From Devosia yakushimensis (GTDB taxonomy: Bacteria; Pseudomonadota; Alphaproteobacteria; Rhizobiales; Devosiaceae): 64,000 nucleotides of DNA. The stretch spans positions 3,484,539-3,548,538 of the forward strand of contig NZ_BSNG01000001.1 of NCBI RefSeq assembly GCF_030159855.1, written 5' to 3'. The notes beneath the pieces are model-generated. The model searched no databases, was not told where the DNA came from, and was given only the letters and a program-made list of their open reading frames with translations. Below are positions 26,875 to 35,655 of the stretch, one piece after another (the stretch's first letter is position 1; each line of letters opens with the position of its first letter). The translations under genes and the position numbers were made by a program.

Positions 26875-27789
26875 CTCCTATGAAGCGGTTCAGCGCTTCA
26901 TCAGCATCGAAGTCTCCAGCGGCGTTGAGACCCAGCGCGGCGATCATGCGCGCATAGCCAGCCTCGGCCACCGCCCTGAACAACGTGGCCTTGGTGATGG
27001 GGAGCCGATGTCGAAATTAGCCGCTGCGGTCACAGAAGCCCAGCGACGGCGATTCATCTGCATGTGGTGTTCCGTGGCATATTCGGGATCACCGGCGCAC
27101 CACTCGATGAACTCCTCCACCCCCGCCCCGGCCGTGGCATCGTGGCAAGCCATCATCAACGCCAGCCAGTCCCTGGGACCAGTGCCCGCGTAATCGCAGG
27201 GGTTTAGCACCGACAGCAGCTCCGCCAAGGTCTCATTGCCAATTGAGGCGGCAGCTACAGAAGGAGGCTTGGCGATCATCTGCGTGCCCAGTGATGCGAC
27301 GAGGTCGGCAGGTGCTTCGGCAATGGTGATGCTGAAATCGAACCAAGCATCGACCACATAAGGTTTGCCGGTGTCGGGATGGATGCTGCCCGGCGCGACC
27401 ACTTGGCCGCTGCTCTTAAAATCAATGCCCGGATACGCGCCGACCTTGGTCGGCAAATGAATGCCCACCGGGGCACGCCAATAGATGTGGTGACCACCGT
27501 CACCACGGCCGGACCAGACCATAGGCGTCTCTGGCAACGTGAAATCCTGAGCCAGCTTTGCCAGCGAGGCTTCACCACCATTGCGTGGGTCCGCGTCCAC
27601 CACCAGCAAACCGCTCTGCCGGATGTTCACGCCGATATTGCAACCACGCCGCACAGCCTCCTTGATGGCGCTGGGCGGGTAGCGTTTCGCAGGCCACCCC
27701 TTCTCAATCGGAGATTTGCTTCGGGGCTTCAGCGGGAGGAAACGGATGCCCTGCCCGGCCATTGTGCGAAGAACAGCGACGTCGGTCAT
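26861..27789 (-). pseudogene. Bifunctional primase/polymerase (Prim-Pol), frameshifted near its end
   Basis: An N-terminal primase-polymerase domain: GIRFLPLKPRSKSPIEKGW, NIGVNIRQSGLLVVDADP with the catalytic acidic pair, WSGRGDGGHHIYWRAPVG, and GAYPGIDFKSSGQVVAPGS. The start ATG at 27787-27789 overlaps the preceding stop (ATGA). The frame breaks in a C-run at 26999-27002. Read as is, the protein ends at 26944 with an unrelated tail; with one extra base it continues ITKATLFRAVAEAGYARMI and ends at TGA 26861-26863, overlapping the D5 gene start. The run of C residues means a sequencing error is possible here, unlike the nonsense mutation in the next gene. Confidence 0.8.
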
Positions 27790-28205
27790 CGCGTTAGCCG
27801 CTGCCTCGCCCACATTACATCTGTGACACGTGCTTCGTTTCGGCAGAAAGACATGCCATCATAAAAGTGGAACCAGCCACGAAGCTTAACCTCGACTATA
27901 CGGCCATCATTAAGCACCAGTTCGAGAATGGATCCCACGCTGGCAGGGATTTTGCCGTCCCACCATTCTGGTGACAACGGCAGATCTATCGATGTCTCGT
28001 GGACATTCCAGAGCCTTACCCACGCGTTGTAGGAAGCCAAAAGCTGCGTCAGATCCACCCAATCGACGCGCGTCCAGCGCCTGCTGAGTCGAGCTGGTGT
28101 CGGCGCGAATGCTCCATCACATAGTTTGCTTTTTAAGTCCTGAATATCCTCGTACCGCGACCAGTACTTATTATTCAGGCCGGGGATTTCATCGGAGAGG
28201 GTCAT
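27786..28205 (-). CDS. Hypothetical protein of the replication module
   Basis: A 139-residue protein starting MTLSDEIPGLNNKYWSRYED, with AAGGAG eight bases before the ATG at 28203-28205; a longer frame upstream lacks such a site. It is Trp-rich in the middle (LSRRWTRVDWVDLTQLL, LSPEWWDGKIPASV) and has no membrane segment or known motif. Its stop overlaps the Prim-Pol start (ATGA), so the two were translated together. A small partner of the primase or a control protein is plausible, but I do not recognise the family. Confidence 0.6.
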   Translation of the reverse strand: MTLSDEIPGLNNKYWSRYEDIQDLKSKLCDGAFAPTPARLSRRWTRVDWVDLTQLLASYNAWVRLWNVHETSIDLPLSPEWWDGKIPASVGSILELVLNDGRIVEVKLRGWFHFYDGMSFCRNEARVTDVMWARQRLTR

Positions 28206-28628
28206 GGTAAACACTCCTTGTGGTCGGCTAGGCCGACATAGCCTCGGTGGGCAGCCACCAGTTCCGGTCCCTCCCGGCGCGCCAATAGTGTCGTTCGGTC
28301 GCAGCGAAAGGACATAGTTAAGCTGTATTGTCGCAACAGCAAAACGCTTGGTCAATGAACGCAAAGCGAGTGGAATACTGACGGGAAGCGATTCATGTCG
28401 CCGCTTATCTTAAAAAAGACTACCTCCCCTACATGCCGATATTTAGAGGGGCTTCAACGGGGCTCTGTGTGGGGCCAAATCGATATTAGCCACGCAAAAA
28501 TTTTTAGAATAAAAAGTGACGGGCGCACCCTTTTAGCGTGGAAACCCGTCGAAATTGCTCGTTTAGTCGCCGCACGAAGAAAGGCCGCCGTTGGTAACGC
28601 GATGGTGCCGGCGAACCCCCAAGGCACC
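28206..28628. other. AT-richer intergenic region between replication and defence genes
   Basis: 423 bases with the promoter of the replication module at the left and no supported gene. A plus-strand frame of 106 residues (28395-28715, starting MSPLILKKTTSPTCRYLEG) overlaps the end of the kinase-ATPase gene on the other strand and has no family resemblance or ribosome-binding site. Base composition around 28420-28560 is clearly more AT-rich than its neighbours. Confidence 0.4.
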
Positions 28629-31600
28629 TCATCCCTCTTGCGGCCTCTCTTGTTGTCGAACGTAGAGCCCTGTCGCCTGAGCGACGCGGAAGTGTCTAGT
28701 CACCCCCACCCCTGACGAAAAATGCGTCTCGTCGAAGTGCTTCGGCCGGACGTACCAGACCTGGTTCACCGGCAGGACTGCGGCGACGATCGCGGCCGCC
28801 GCGGCCTGAAGCTTGCTACCGGTCAAGCCGATCTCATAATCCAGCCCGCCGCGGACGAACCAGTCTTGATGCTGCCGGACGAGATGGCCCACAACCTCCG
28901 AGAGATTTTTGGCGTCGACAGGAAGAACGGTGCCGCGTGGAGTCTCCTCGAGAGCGATTCTGGCCGCGATGGTGCCGACCCTGGCTCGCGAGGTCTCCGC
29001 CTTGTCCGTCATGATCTCAAGCGCGTCGAATTCTCGCTCGCCGGCCAAGTGCAGCAGACGCTCATGGCGAGGAGAGGCAAAGGCCGATAGAGCCCGCAGC
29101 CTCGTACCATCGGATACGGCCGCGGATAGCGGCACGGACTCATAGGGGCCCGATTCACCCGTCAGGACGCCGCGCAACGCCGACAGCAGAAGGTGCTCGT
29201 CCTCGGACTCCGCCGCGTCGAGAACCTGCTGAAGTTCCTCCTCCAGCGGGTAATACTGGAGCGCACTGGTGTAGCTGAGGAGCAATGGACTGAACGTCGA
29301 GAGTCCCGCTCGAACCGCATGGAACAGAGCTGGCTTCGCCAAGCCGGTGAGGTCGACCAGTGTCGTGCCTCGAAGATCGAGCGCAGCCCCATCTTGGTTG
29401 ATCTGCTCGTAAAGAACTTCTTTGACGGGGACGCCGCGTTCCTGAAGAAGGTCGAGGATGGCGCCGGCGTTGCCATCGACGGCGTAGCGAACCGCCACGA
29501 CCCTGCTGGGCGCCACCAAGTCGAGGATCCGCCGCAGCGACTCAGGCGCCCGCTCCTCGAAGCCCAAGCCGAGCACGAGGTCTTCCACCTCGAGGCCTTC
29601 GAGATCTCTTTCGCCGAGTTCAGTGACCTCAGGAGGAGTGGTCGCGCTCTCCGGTAGAGGCGACAGCGGCGCGTCGGTCGGATCGCTCGGGGGGAAGAAC
29701 TCAGTCAATGCGGTTTGCCGATTGCGGGCAGTCCCGAGCCCTCGCGATGGAGCATCGAGACCACCAATGTCCGATTCCTCCGCATCGTCCTCGATCGAGG
29801 ACTTGGAGAGGTTTCGGAGCAAGATATCGCGCCCGAGGGCGGGCTGATTGAGCCAACGCTCGAGGTCGTCGCCCGAAAGCTCGAACCTGTCCCGATCGGA
29901 AAGCCCAATGAAATTCGCGAGGCCGTAGATCTTGCGGAAAGTCAGCTTGAATTGCTGCACAGGATCGGAGTCATGGGTCTTCGTCCGGGCGGTGCCACCG
30001 GTGAAGACGAACACGCCCGCATCGACCAGCTCCCTGAGGCGGGTCATCTGCGCCTGAACATCACCGGTCGTCACCCTGACGTAGAGGGACGTGTACTGGC
30101 GGATACGGCCGGTGGGCTTTCCTTTTCCCGACTCCACCAGCAAGTGATGAGACGCCTCTGCGAATTGCAAGGCCACCGACTTCAGATCGCTGTGGCGTCG
30201 ATCCAAGTGATAGAGATGACGCGCGCAGAAATCTCGGAAGACCTCGTGCTGGCGTTCGGGCGATATGGGCAGTGACAACTGGATGCCCGCCAACATCTCC
30301 TGATAGATTTGAATGACAGTTCCGATGTCGCCCACGCATACGCCCGCAAGGGCCCGCACGCCGTGGTACAACCGCTTCCTTTCCCTGGACCGGTTCTGCG
30401 ACTGAGTTTCGACGATGGTCCTCGCAATGGTTTCGAGATCCACGTCCCCCAGCACCTGTGCGCTGCTCTGTTTCGGGTGACCGGGGAAGAGTCTCGCGCG
30501 AGCATCGAGGATGTCGTTCAAGAAGGTCTTGGCGCTTCGATCCTTGAGTCTGTTCTGAACGTCCGCGCCCAAGTCGAAGGTCGCGAAGTCGCGCCCCGCT
30601 GCGGCAGGATGGACCTTGCCGGGCGACTTGAGGCTCAGGAAAATGGTCTGGGCCTCGGACGTCAGCTTGAAGGCGCAATCGGTGTGCTGGAAGAGGAGCG
30701 AGGACAGCAGATCCTCGATGCGTTCCGCGTCGAGGTATCGGGTCGACACGTCGTCGAGCAGGAACAACACCTGCGCATCCTGCCAGATCGGGGAGGCATG
30801 GCGAACGGCGTTCGACAGCAGCGGGAAAGCGATATTGGGGTTGGTCGCCAGCCGAATGCCCGAATTGTTGCGGCTCACTCGGATCAGCAGATCGCTCATC
30901 GCACGTTCGAGCTGCTCGACGGTGCTGGTGGCAGCGATCTCGGGCCTGGGTTCGAGCGTCTCGGCGACTGCGCGAACTAAGGAAGCGCCAGCATCGAAGG
31001 CCAGCAGGCCCGGCTCGATGTCCTCCAGATGCGCCATGGCTCGTGCGGCCTGAACCGCGTAGGCGACCAGAAGTCGGGCAAGAAGCTCCTCCATGGAAGG
31101 CCTGCTTGCCTTGGGATCCACAGGGATCAGCCGCTGCGCCGATACGAAAAGCCCGACGTAGCCATCCTCCTTTATTCGGGCCAGTGCCTCGGCGTCGGTT
31201 TCTTCGGGAAGCACTGTTGCGCGTGCATGGAATTGGATGGATTGGAGCAGCATGGTCTTGCCGCAACCCCGCATGCCCGTCATCACGAGCGGTCCCGGCG
31301 CACCCACGCGATGCAACCAGGTGCCGCCAGGGTCAACGAGCAGCTGCGGCACGTACCATGCGTCAAGCGTCTGCGCATTGTACGATGCCGCGAATGTCCT
31401 GAGCACGGCCTGGTTGCGCCAGGGCCTCCAGGGCTCCGCCGTGCGATGATACTGCTCGCGTATGATCTTAATCATATCGTCGGCTGCGGGCGTCCGTTGG
31501 TTTTCCGTCACCGACGCGATGCTCTGAGCAATGATCTGAAGCTGAAGCCCCACGCGTCTGTCGAGATCGGGCGCCGCATCGCCTCTGGCGAGCAAACGCT

Positions 31601-32321
31601 CGGCCAGATCGTTGATGTGCTGCCCGATCCAGTGCAGATCGCCTTTGTAGTCGCCACCGGAGCGCCGGTCCTCGGCAACCGAACCGAGGTCGATCGCAAC
31701 TGCACGGATGGCCGGTTCTATGGCGTCCGCTCGGCGCCTGCCCATCGGTAGCTCTTGGATGATGATGTTCGCGGCATGCAGGTCGTTGTGATGGACCTGC
31801 TGACGCTCGAACTCTTCCCGCATGCGAAACAGATCGCAGGCGATCTGCGCCGCCTGGGAGGCGCTAAGGTTGCCGTCCGCCCGGAGATGCTTGGCCAACG
31901 TCTCCCCTTCGACGAACTGGAGCACGGCGACATGGCAGGGCAACTCCAGTCCGTCGAAATCGACGACGTCGTCGAAGATGTCCTCCGCCTCGACGACGTG
32001 ATCGGCGCCAACAGCGACCGCAGCGTGCCTTTCCATTTCCTCAGCGAAGTTCTTCCCGAACTTCTCGTAGAGGGCGGCAGGGCTCACTTTCAGGACCCTG
32101 GGCGTCCGGTTGAGTCCCGAGCGCGGGCGCGCCACGTACGTCGCCGCATAGAAGCCGCGTCCGATCGACCGCACCACATCGAAATTGCCGATCCGCTGCG
32201 GCACCTGCTCCAGCGGGAAGCCGTAGGCCTGGCCGCAGGTGGGGCATGCATCGTCCAGTCGCTTCGGCGCCTGATCGTACTCGGGACAGGTGAAGCAGCA
32301 ATACCGACCGACTTCAGACAC
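28629..32321 (-). CDS. Zinc-ribbon / protein kinase / ORC-CDC6-like AAA ATPase fusion, putative defence protein
   Basis: A 1230-residue multidomain protein. Residues 9-29 are a zinc ribbon (CFTC...CPTC). Residues about 45-290 are an apparently active protein kinase: G-loop IGRGFYAATYV, Lys78 in RVLKVS, catalytic loop HHNDLHAANI (Asp180, Asn185) and AIDLG (Asp211). Residues about 345-800 are an ORC/CDC6-like AAA ATPase with Walker A GMRGCGKT (349-356), Walker B VLFLLDDVS (518-526) and a following helical, winged-helix-like part. From about residue 905 comes a Rossmann-like region (VEDLVLGLGFEERAPESL, TLVDLTGLAKPALFHAV), possibly a ligand sensor or effector. The GTG start overlaps the stop of the upstream phosphorylase-like gene (GTGTCTGA), so the two are coupled. 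I infer a ligand- or phage-sensing defence ATPase; the exact role is unknown. Confidence 0.75.
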   Translation of the reverse strand: MSEVGRYCCFTCPEYDQAPKRLDDACPTCGQAYGFPLEQVPQRIGNFDVVRSIGRGFYAATYVARPRSGLNRTPRVLKVSPAALYEKFGKNFAEEMERHAAVAVGADHVVEAEDIFDDVVDFDGLELPCHVAVLQFVEGETLAKHLRADGNLSASQAAQIACDLFRMREEFERQQVHHNDLHAANIIIQELPMGRRRADAIEPAIRAVAIDLGSVAEDRRSGGDYKGDLHWIGQHINDLAERLLARGDAAPDLDRRVGLQLQIIAQSIASVTENQRTPAADDMIKIIREQYHRTAEPWRPWRNQAVLRTFAASYNAQTLDAWYVPQLLVDPGGTWLHRVGAPGPLVMTGMRGCGKTMLLQSIQFHARATVLPEETDAEALARIKEDGYVGLFVSAQRLIPVDPKASRPSMEELLARLLVAYAVQAARAMAHLEDIEPGLLAFDAGASLVRAVAETLEPRPEIAATSTVEQLERAMSDLLIRVSRNNSGIRLATNPNIAFPLLSNAVRHASPIWQDAQVLFLLDDVSTRYLDAERIEDLLSSLLFQHTDCAFKLTSEAQTIFLSLKSPGKVHPAAAGRDFATFDLGADVQNRLKDRSAKTFLNDILDARARLFPGHPKQSSAQVLGDVDLETIARTIVETQSQNRSRERKRLYHGVRALAGVCVGDIGTVIQIYQEMLAGIQLSLPISPERQHEVFRDFCARHLYHLDRRHSDLKSVALQFAEASHHLLVESGKGKPTGRIRQYTSLYVRVTTGDVQAQMTRLRELVDAGVFVFTGGTARTKTHDSDPVQQFKLTFRKIYGLANFIGLSDRDRFELSGDDLERWLNQPALGRDILLRNLSKSSIEDDAEESDIGGLDAPSRGLGTARNRQTALTEFFPPSDPTDAPLSPLPESATTPPEVTELGERDLEGLEVEDLVLGLGFEERAPESLRRILDLVAPSRVVAVRYAVDGNAGAILDLLQERGVPVKEVLYEQINQDGAALDLRGTTLVDLTGLAKPALFHAVRAGLSTFSPLLLSYTSALQYYPLEEELQQVLDAAESEDEHLLLSALRGVLTGESGPYESVPLSAAVSDGTRLRALSAFASPRHERLLHLAGEREFDALEIMTDKAETSRARVGTIAARIALEETPRGTVLPVDAKNLSEVVGHLVRQHQDWFVRGGLDYEIGLTGSKLQAAAAAIVAAVLPVNQVWYVRPKHFDETHFSSGVGVTRHFRVAQATGLYVRQQERPQEG

Positions 32322-33468
32322 GAACTACCTCCACAGGACCGCTCCCGCTCTTCTCCCATGGCTCCGCGCACAGCGCCATGGAGCTCGACAGGCCCGCGCT
32401 GAACGAATCCCATGTTTCTTCTTCGCATCGAACCGAAGCGATCGGCGCCCCGGCCTTCACCCAAGATCCACTCTCGGCGAGCAGGATAACTCCGGCAGTA
32501 TCCAGGAACCGCCCATCCTCGTCGTTCCCGCGAGCCGACAGAATTGCGGACCGAATGCCGCCCAGGTCGTACCGAATCCAACCATCGGATTGCGCGTGCA
32601 CCGATCTGGAATGGCTGGCGGCGACCGAAACGACCTTGTCCTCCAAACCGCCCATCGACCCGCCCTGAGCGACGACGTTCTCGACGAACGCTTGCCGCAA
32701 TTGCGTTCTCGTTGCGACCGATCCCCCTGCGATCTTCTGGCTCCAGGCGAGGCAGTCCCGTTCATGGCGAGCGAGCCAGTCGCCGGCATCCGAACTGAGC
32801 AGAAGGGACATGGCGAGAAGCGCCTCGCCACGACCGATGTATGGCTGCTGAGGGAGGCTTCCCGGCGTGAGGAAGCAAACGGCGTCGATGGAGCAGGCCC
32901 GTGCGATGCGGCAGAACCTTTGCGCGTTGTCCCGAGCGCTGACGAGGTCGCTGCCGAAATTGCCGTGCGGCCCGACCCGCACCTCGAGACCGACTGCTTC
33001 GATGCCCATGGCGAGCTTCTTGGAGAGAAGACTGGCGATGGCGAGCGCCGGGTTCGCCTGCGCACCGCGTTCCTGACGACGGGCGAACATCCTCGCGTCG
33101 GCCGGGGCGTAACGTCCCCCTGCGACCAGGTGTACGTAGCCGCAATTCAATATGACCTTTCGGGCCTGGTCGTCGTCCATCGATACCGCGTACCCGGGAA
33201 TTTGGGCCAAGACATCGACGCCACCAGCGGGTCGGCCCGGCACGCCCAGCTTGGGCACGCGCTTGCCCGCACTGACGAGCGCCAAGGGAGCGATCAGCGT
33301 GGACAAGGACCCCGGCCCTCCGGTGGAGGCCAAGTCGGCGGTATTCGCTGCTGCGCGGAACTGATCGCCGGACCTGGCCAATGCGAGCGCCAAGTCCGCA
33401 ACCTCGGCGTCGCTCAGTCCGTCGACCAGCGCCGCGTCGATCCAGCGATCGAACTCCACCTGTTCCAT
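32314..33468 (-). CDS. Thymidine/pyrimidine-nucleoside-phosphorylase-like protein in a defence operon
   Basis: A 384-residue protein collinear with DeoA-type phosphorylases. It has the N-terminal helical lobe (LSDAEVADLALALARSG), the phosphate loop ADLASTGGPGSLSTL with LAPL-like IAPLALVSAGKRVP, PGRPAGGVDVLAQIPGY, LLSKKLAMGIEAVGLEVRVG, and the C-terminal domain with AGVILLAESGSWVKAGAPI. The Lys of SKKLA is kept, but the nearby serine of the nucleoside site seems replaced and the GRGLGHTGG loop differs, so chemistry may differ. A GGGACGAGAG site precedes the ATG. It overlaps the kinase-ATPase gene. A housekeeping role is unlikely in this position; nucleoside or base depletion as an antiviral output is a hypothesis. 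Confidence 0.75.
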   Translation of the reverse strand: MEQVEFDRWIDAALVDGLSDAEVADLALALARSGDQFRAAANTADLASTGGPGSLSTLIAPLALVSAGKRVPKLGVPGRPAGGVDVLAQIPGYAVSMDDDQARKVILNCGYVHLVAGGRYAPADARMFARRQERGAQANPALAIASLLSKKLAMGIEAVGLEVRVGPHGNFGSDLVSARDNAQRFCRIARACSIDAVCFLTPGSLPQQPYIGRGEALLAMSLLLSSDAGDWLARHERDCLAWSQKIAGGSVATRTQLRQAFVENVVAQGGSMGGLEDKVVSVAASHSRSVHAQSDGWIRYDLGGIRSAILSARGNDEDGRFLDTAGVILLAESGSWVKAGAPIASVRCEEETWDSFSAGLSSSMALCAEPWEKSGSGPVEVVRV

Positions 33469-33845
33469 CTCTCGTCCCTTTCCTGCCGAACCGCGTGGGC
33501 TGCCTACCTCGCCAGCAACTTCACCCCGACGACGATCTTCTCCAGGACATTCAGATGCAACGGCTGCACGAGGAAGTCATGACCATCGACGCCACCATTG
33601 AACTCTCCCACAACCTCATCATCGGCACCACCGCCATCGCTGGCTTCATGGGATAACCCAACGCCAAGTCTACGGCTGCGCGGAGCGTGACTTTCTGCCT
33701 GTAATTCGCATCGGCGGCTTATCTGCTCAGGTAAGTCGACCTTGCTCTCTTGGATCGCTGACCAAGAAAGCCGAGCTCGACCTGCCGGTCCGGTCTGCGA
33801 CTAGCGCCAAGAATTGACCACCAAAAATATCGGCGGCTCAATGGC
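33469..33845. other. Intergenic region between two defence modules
   Basis: 377 bases carrying the promoter of the phosphorylase/kinase operon. A short plus-strand frame ends at 33656 with MQRLHEEVMTIDATIELSHN and onward (33 residues from the ATG at 33555). It reads like protein but is too short to assign and may be the tail of a lost gene. Confidence 0.35.
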
Positions 33846-34286
33846 TCATTCTGCATTTGGCAGACCGAAATTTAGCAGAGCGTCGAGAGACAGTGGCGTT
33901 CGGATCTCGCATTCCCAGATGATGAGCACTCGCCATCCGAGCTCCCGCAACGCGAGCTCGGTCCGTCGATCCCGCGCGACGTTCGCCTCGAACTTTTGCT
34001 GCCAGAAATCCGCGCGAGTCTTTGGAGTGGACGTTCGAGGACAGCCCTCATGGCGGTGCCAAAAGCAGCCATGGACGAATATGGCGAGATGCAAACGGGG
34101 CAGAACTATGTCGGGACGACCGGGCAGATCTTTGCGATGCAAGCGAAATCGGTAACCCAGCCGACGCAATGCGCGCCTGACCAAGAGCTCGGGTTGCGTG
34201 TCCTTGCCTTTCACCGCCCGCATGTTCTTGGAACGCGCAGCCGTCACCCCCAAGTCTCGGCCAACCGGCATCTCGTTCTCCAGCAT
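33846..34286 (-). CDS. vsr: Very short patch repair endonuclease
   Basis: A 146-residue Vsr nuclease that nicks DNA 5' of T:G mismatches arising from deamination of 5-methylcytosine. Visible are SKNMRAVKGKDTQPELLVRR, the catalytic aspartate strand LPGRPDIVLPR, and the zinc/active-site stretch FVHGCFWHRHEGCP with KFEANVARDRR after it. Length is usual. It is divergent from the cytosine methyltransferase gene at 34522 across a 235-base gap, as expected for a repair partner of that enzyme. An in-frame ATG five codons in is an alternative start. Confidence 0.95.
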   Translation of the reverse strand: MLENEMPVGRDLGVTAARSKNMRAVKGKDTQPELLVRRALRRLGYRFRLHRKDLPGRPDIVLPRLHLAIFVHGCFWHRHEGCPRTSTPKTRADFWQQKFEANVARDRRTELALRELGWRVLIIWECEIRTPLSLDALLNFGLPNAE

Positions 34287-34521
34287 TCATGGCCCGTCTG
34301 AACCGGGTGCTCTTGGCGTCGCGCATGTCCGCCGGTTAGATTCTTCCTTCGCACAAGCCAGTGCAAATCACGATTTCCTGCAATCTTGCCGGCTCGGTAA
34401 CCTCTAATCTTGTAGACTGGCGTGCAAACCGCGCTGAATTCTTGCTTTTTGCAGGATGAAGTATATTGGATTTGCTGAGGGGACGACCGATGCGACCGAT
34501 CTGCAGCGGTGACGAGTTGCG

Positions 34522-35655
34522 GTGAGCCTATTGACTAGCCCGAACATGAAAGTGGTTGACCTCTTCGCCGGGGCTGGCGGGTTTTCGCTCGCCGCCGTGC
34601 AAGCAGGGGCCGAGATCGTGTTCGCGGTCGAATTCGACAAGAACGCCGCCGACACCTACAAAAAGAACATAGCCGTCCCACACCGCAGCCCTAACGTCGT
34701 GGTCTACAATCGGGACATCACTTCGTTGTGCGCAGCTGGGTTGGCCGAAGTGCATTTCTCGTCCGGGGACGCTTGCGACCTGCTGCTCGGCGGCCCCCCC
34801 TGCCAAGGCTTCTCGGCCCACCGCATCAAGGGTGCTGGCATCGCCGACCCGCGCAATAAGCTGATTCACGAGTATTTCGAGTTCGTCGCCAAGTTGCAGC
34901 CCAGGGCTTTTCTCATGGAGAATGTGCCCGGCATGCTCTGGGACAGGCACAAGGACTACGTCGAAGAGTTCTATCGCCGAGCCCGAGACAACGACTATCA
35001 GATCTTCGTCCCGGTGAAGCTGGATGCCCGCGACTACGGTACGCCGCAGAGGCGCCACCGGGTGTTCATTCTCGGCCTGCGCCAAGACGTCGACGCAACG
35101 GATTTCCAGTGGCCGCCTCCGACGTCGCACTCGTCCTCTGAGGACGAAATCAAGAGCGGCAAAAAAGCTTGGGTATCCTGTGCATCGGCATTCACACCGG
35201 CACGTCCTGGCGATCCCAACGACGTGCATATGAAGCATGGTCCTACCCTTACCGCAGCGTTCGCGAACACTCCCCATGATGGAGGTAGCCGCGCGGATTC
35301 GGGTCGAGAACTGCCCTGTCATGCCAACCATGACGGCCATAGCGATGTGTATGGTCGGATCGACTCCCGGGCGCCGGCACCAACGATGACGACCGCTTGC
35401 ATCAATCCGTCCAAGGGTCGGTTCGTTCATCCTCGACTTGACCACGGCATCACTCCGCGGCAAGCGGCCCGTATCCAGACTTTCCCAGATGACTTCGAGT
35501 TCGAAGGCGGACTGATGTCAGCGGGCAAGCAGATCGGGAACGCTGTGCCGATTGTGCTCGGCGAAGCGTTGATACGCCATATCCAAAAACTGTTGGCCGC
35601 CGAACGCAACGTCGGCGCGCACGACGCTCGGCCTGTCTTGAGGGCGGCCGAATGA
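34522..35655 (+). CDS. DNA (cytosine-5-)-methyltransferase
   Basis: A 377-residue C5 methyltransferase with motifs in order: I VVDLFAGAGGFSLAAVQAGA (SAM binding), IV LLLGGPPCQGFS with the catalytic PC cysteine, VI FLMENVPGML, VIII YGTPQRRHRVFILG, IX RQAARIQTFPDDF and X GKQIGNAVP. The target-recognition region is short, about residues 195-290. The start is GTG at 34522 or an ATG eight codons later. The gene overlaps the next by ATGA (35652-35655), starting a four-gene plus-strand operon. No conventional restriction enzyme is adjacent; the following ATPase/receiver genes probably replace it. The target site cannot be read from sequence. Confidence 0.95.
   Translation: MSLLTSPNMKVVDLFAGAGGFSLAAVQAGAEIVFAVEFDKNAADTYKKNIAVPHRSPNVVVYNRDITSLCAAGLAEVHFSSGDACDLLLGGPPCQGFSAHRIKGAGIADPRNKLIHEYFEFVAKLQPRAFLMENVPGMLWDRHKDYVEEFYRRARDNDYQIFVPVKLDARDYGTPQRRHRVFILGLRQDVDATDFQWPPPTSHSSSEDEIKSGKKAWVSCASAFTPARPGDPNDVHMKHGPTLTAAFANTPHDGGSRADSGRELPCHANHDGHSDVYGRIDSRAPAPTMTTACINPSKGRFVHPRLDHGITPRQAARIQTFPDDFEFEGGLMSAGKQIGNAVPIVLGEALIRHIQKLLAAERNVGAHDARPVLRAAE

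Noticed and set aside
28395..28715. 106-codon plus-strand frame between replication and defence genes
   Set aside because: No ribosome-binding site, no family, and its end overlaps the 3' end of the kinase-ATPase gene on the opposite strand.
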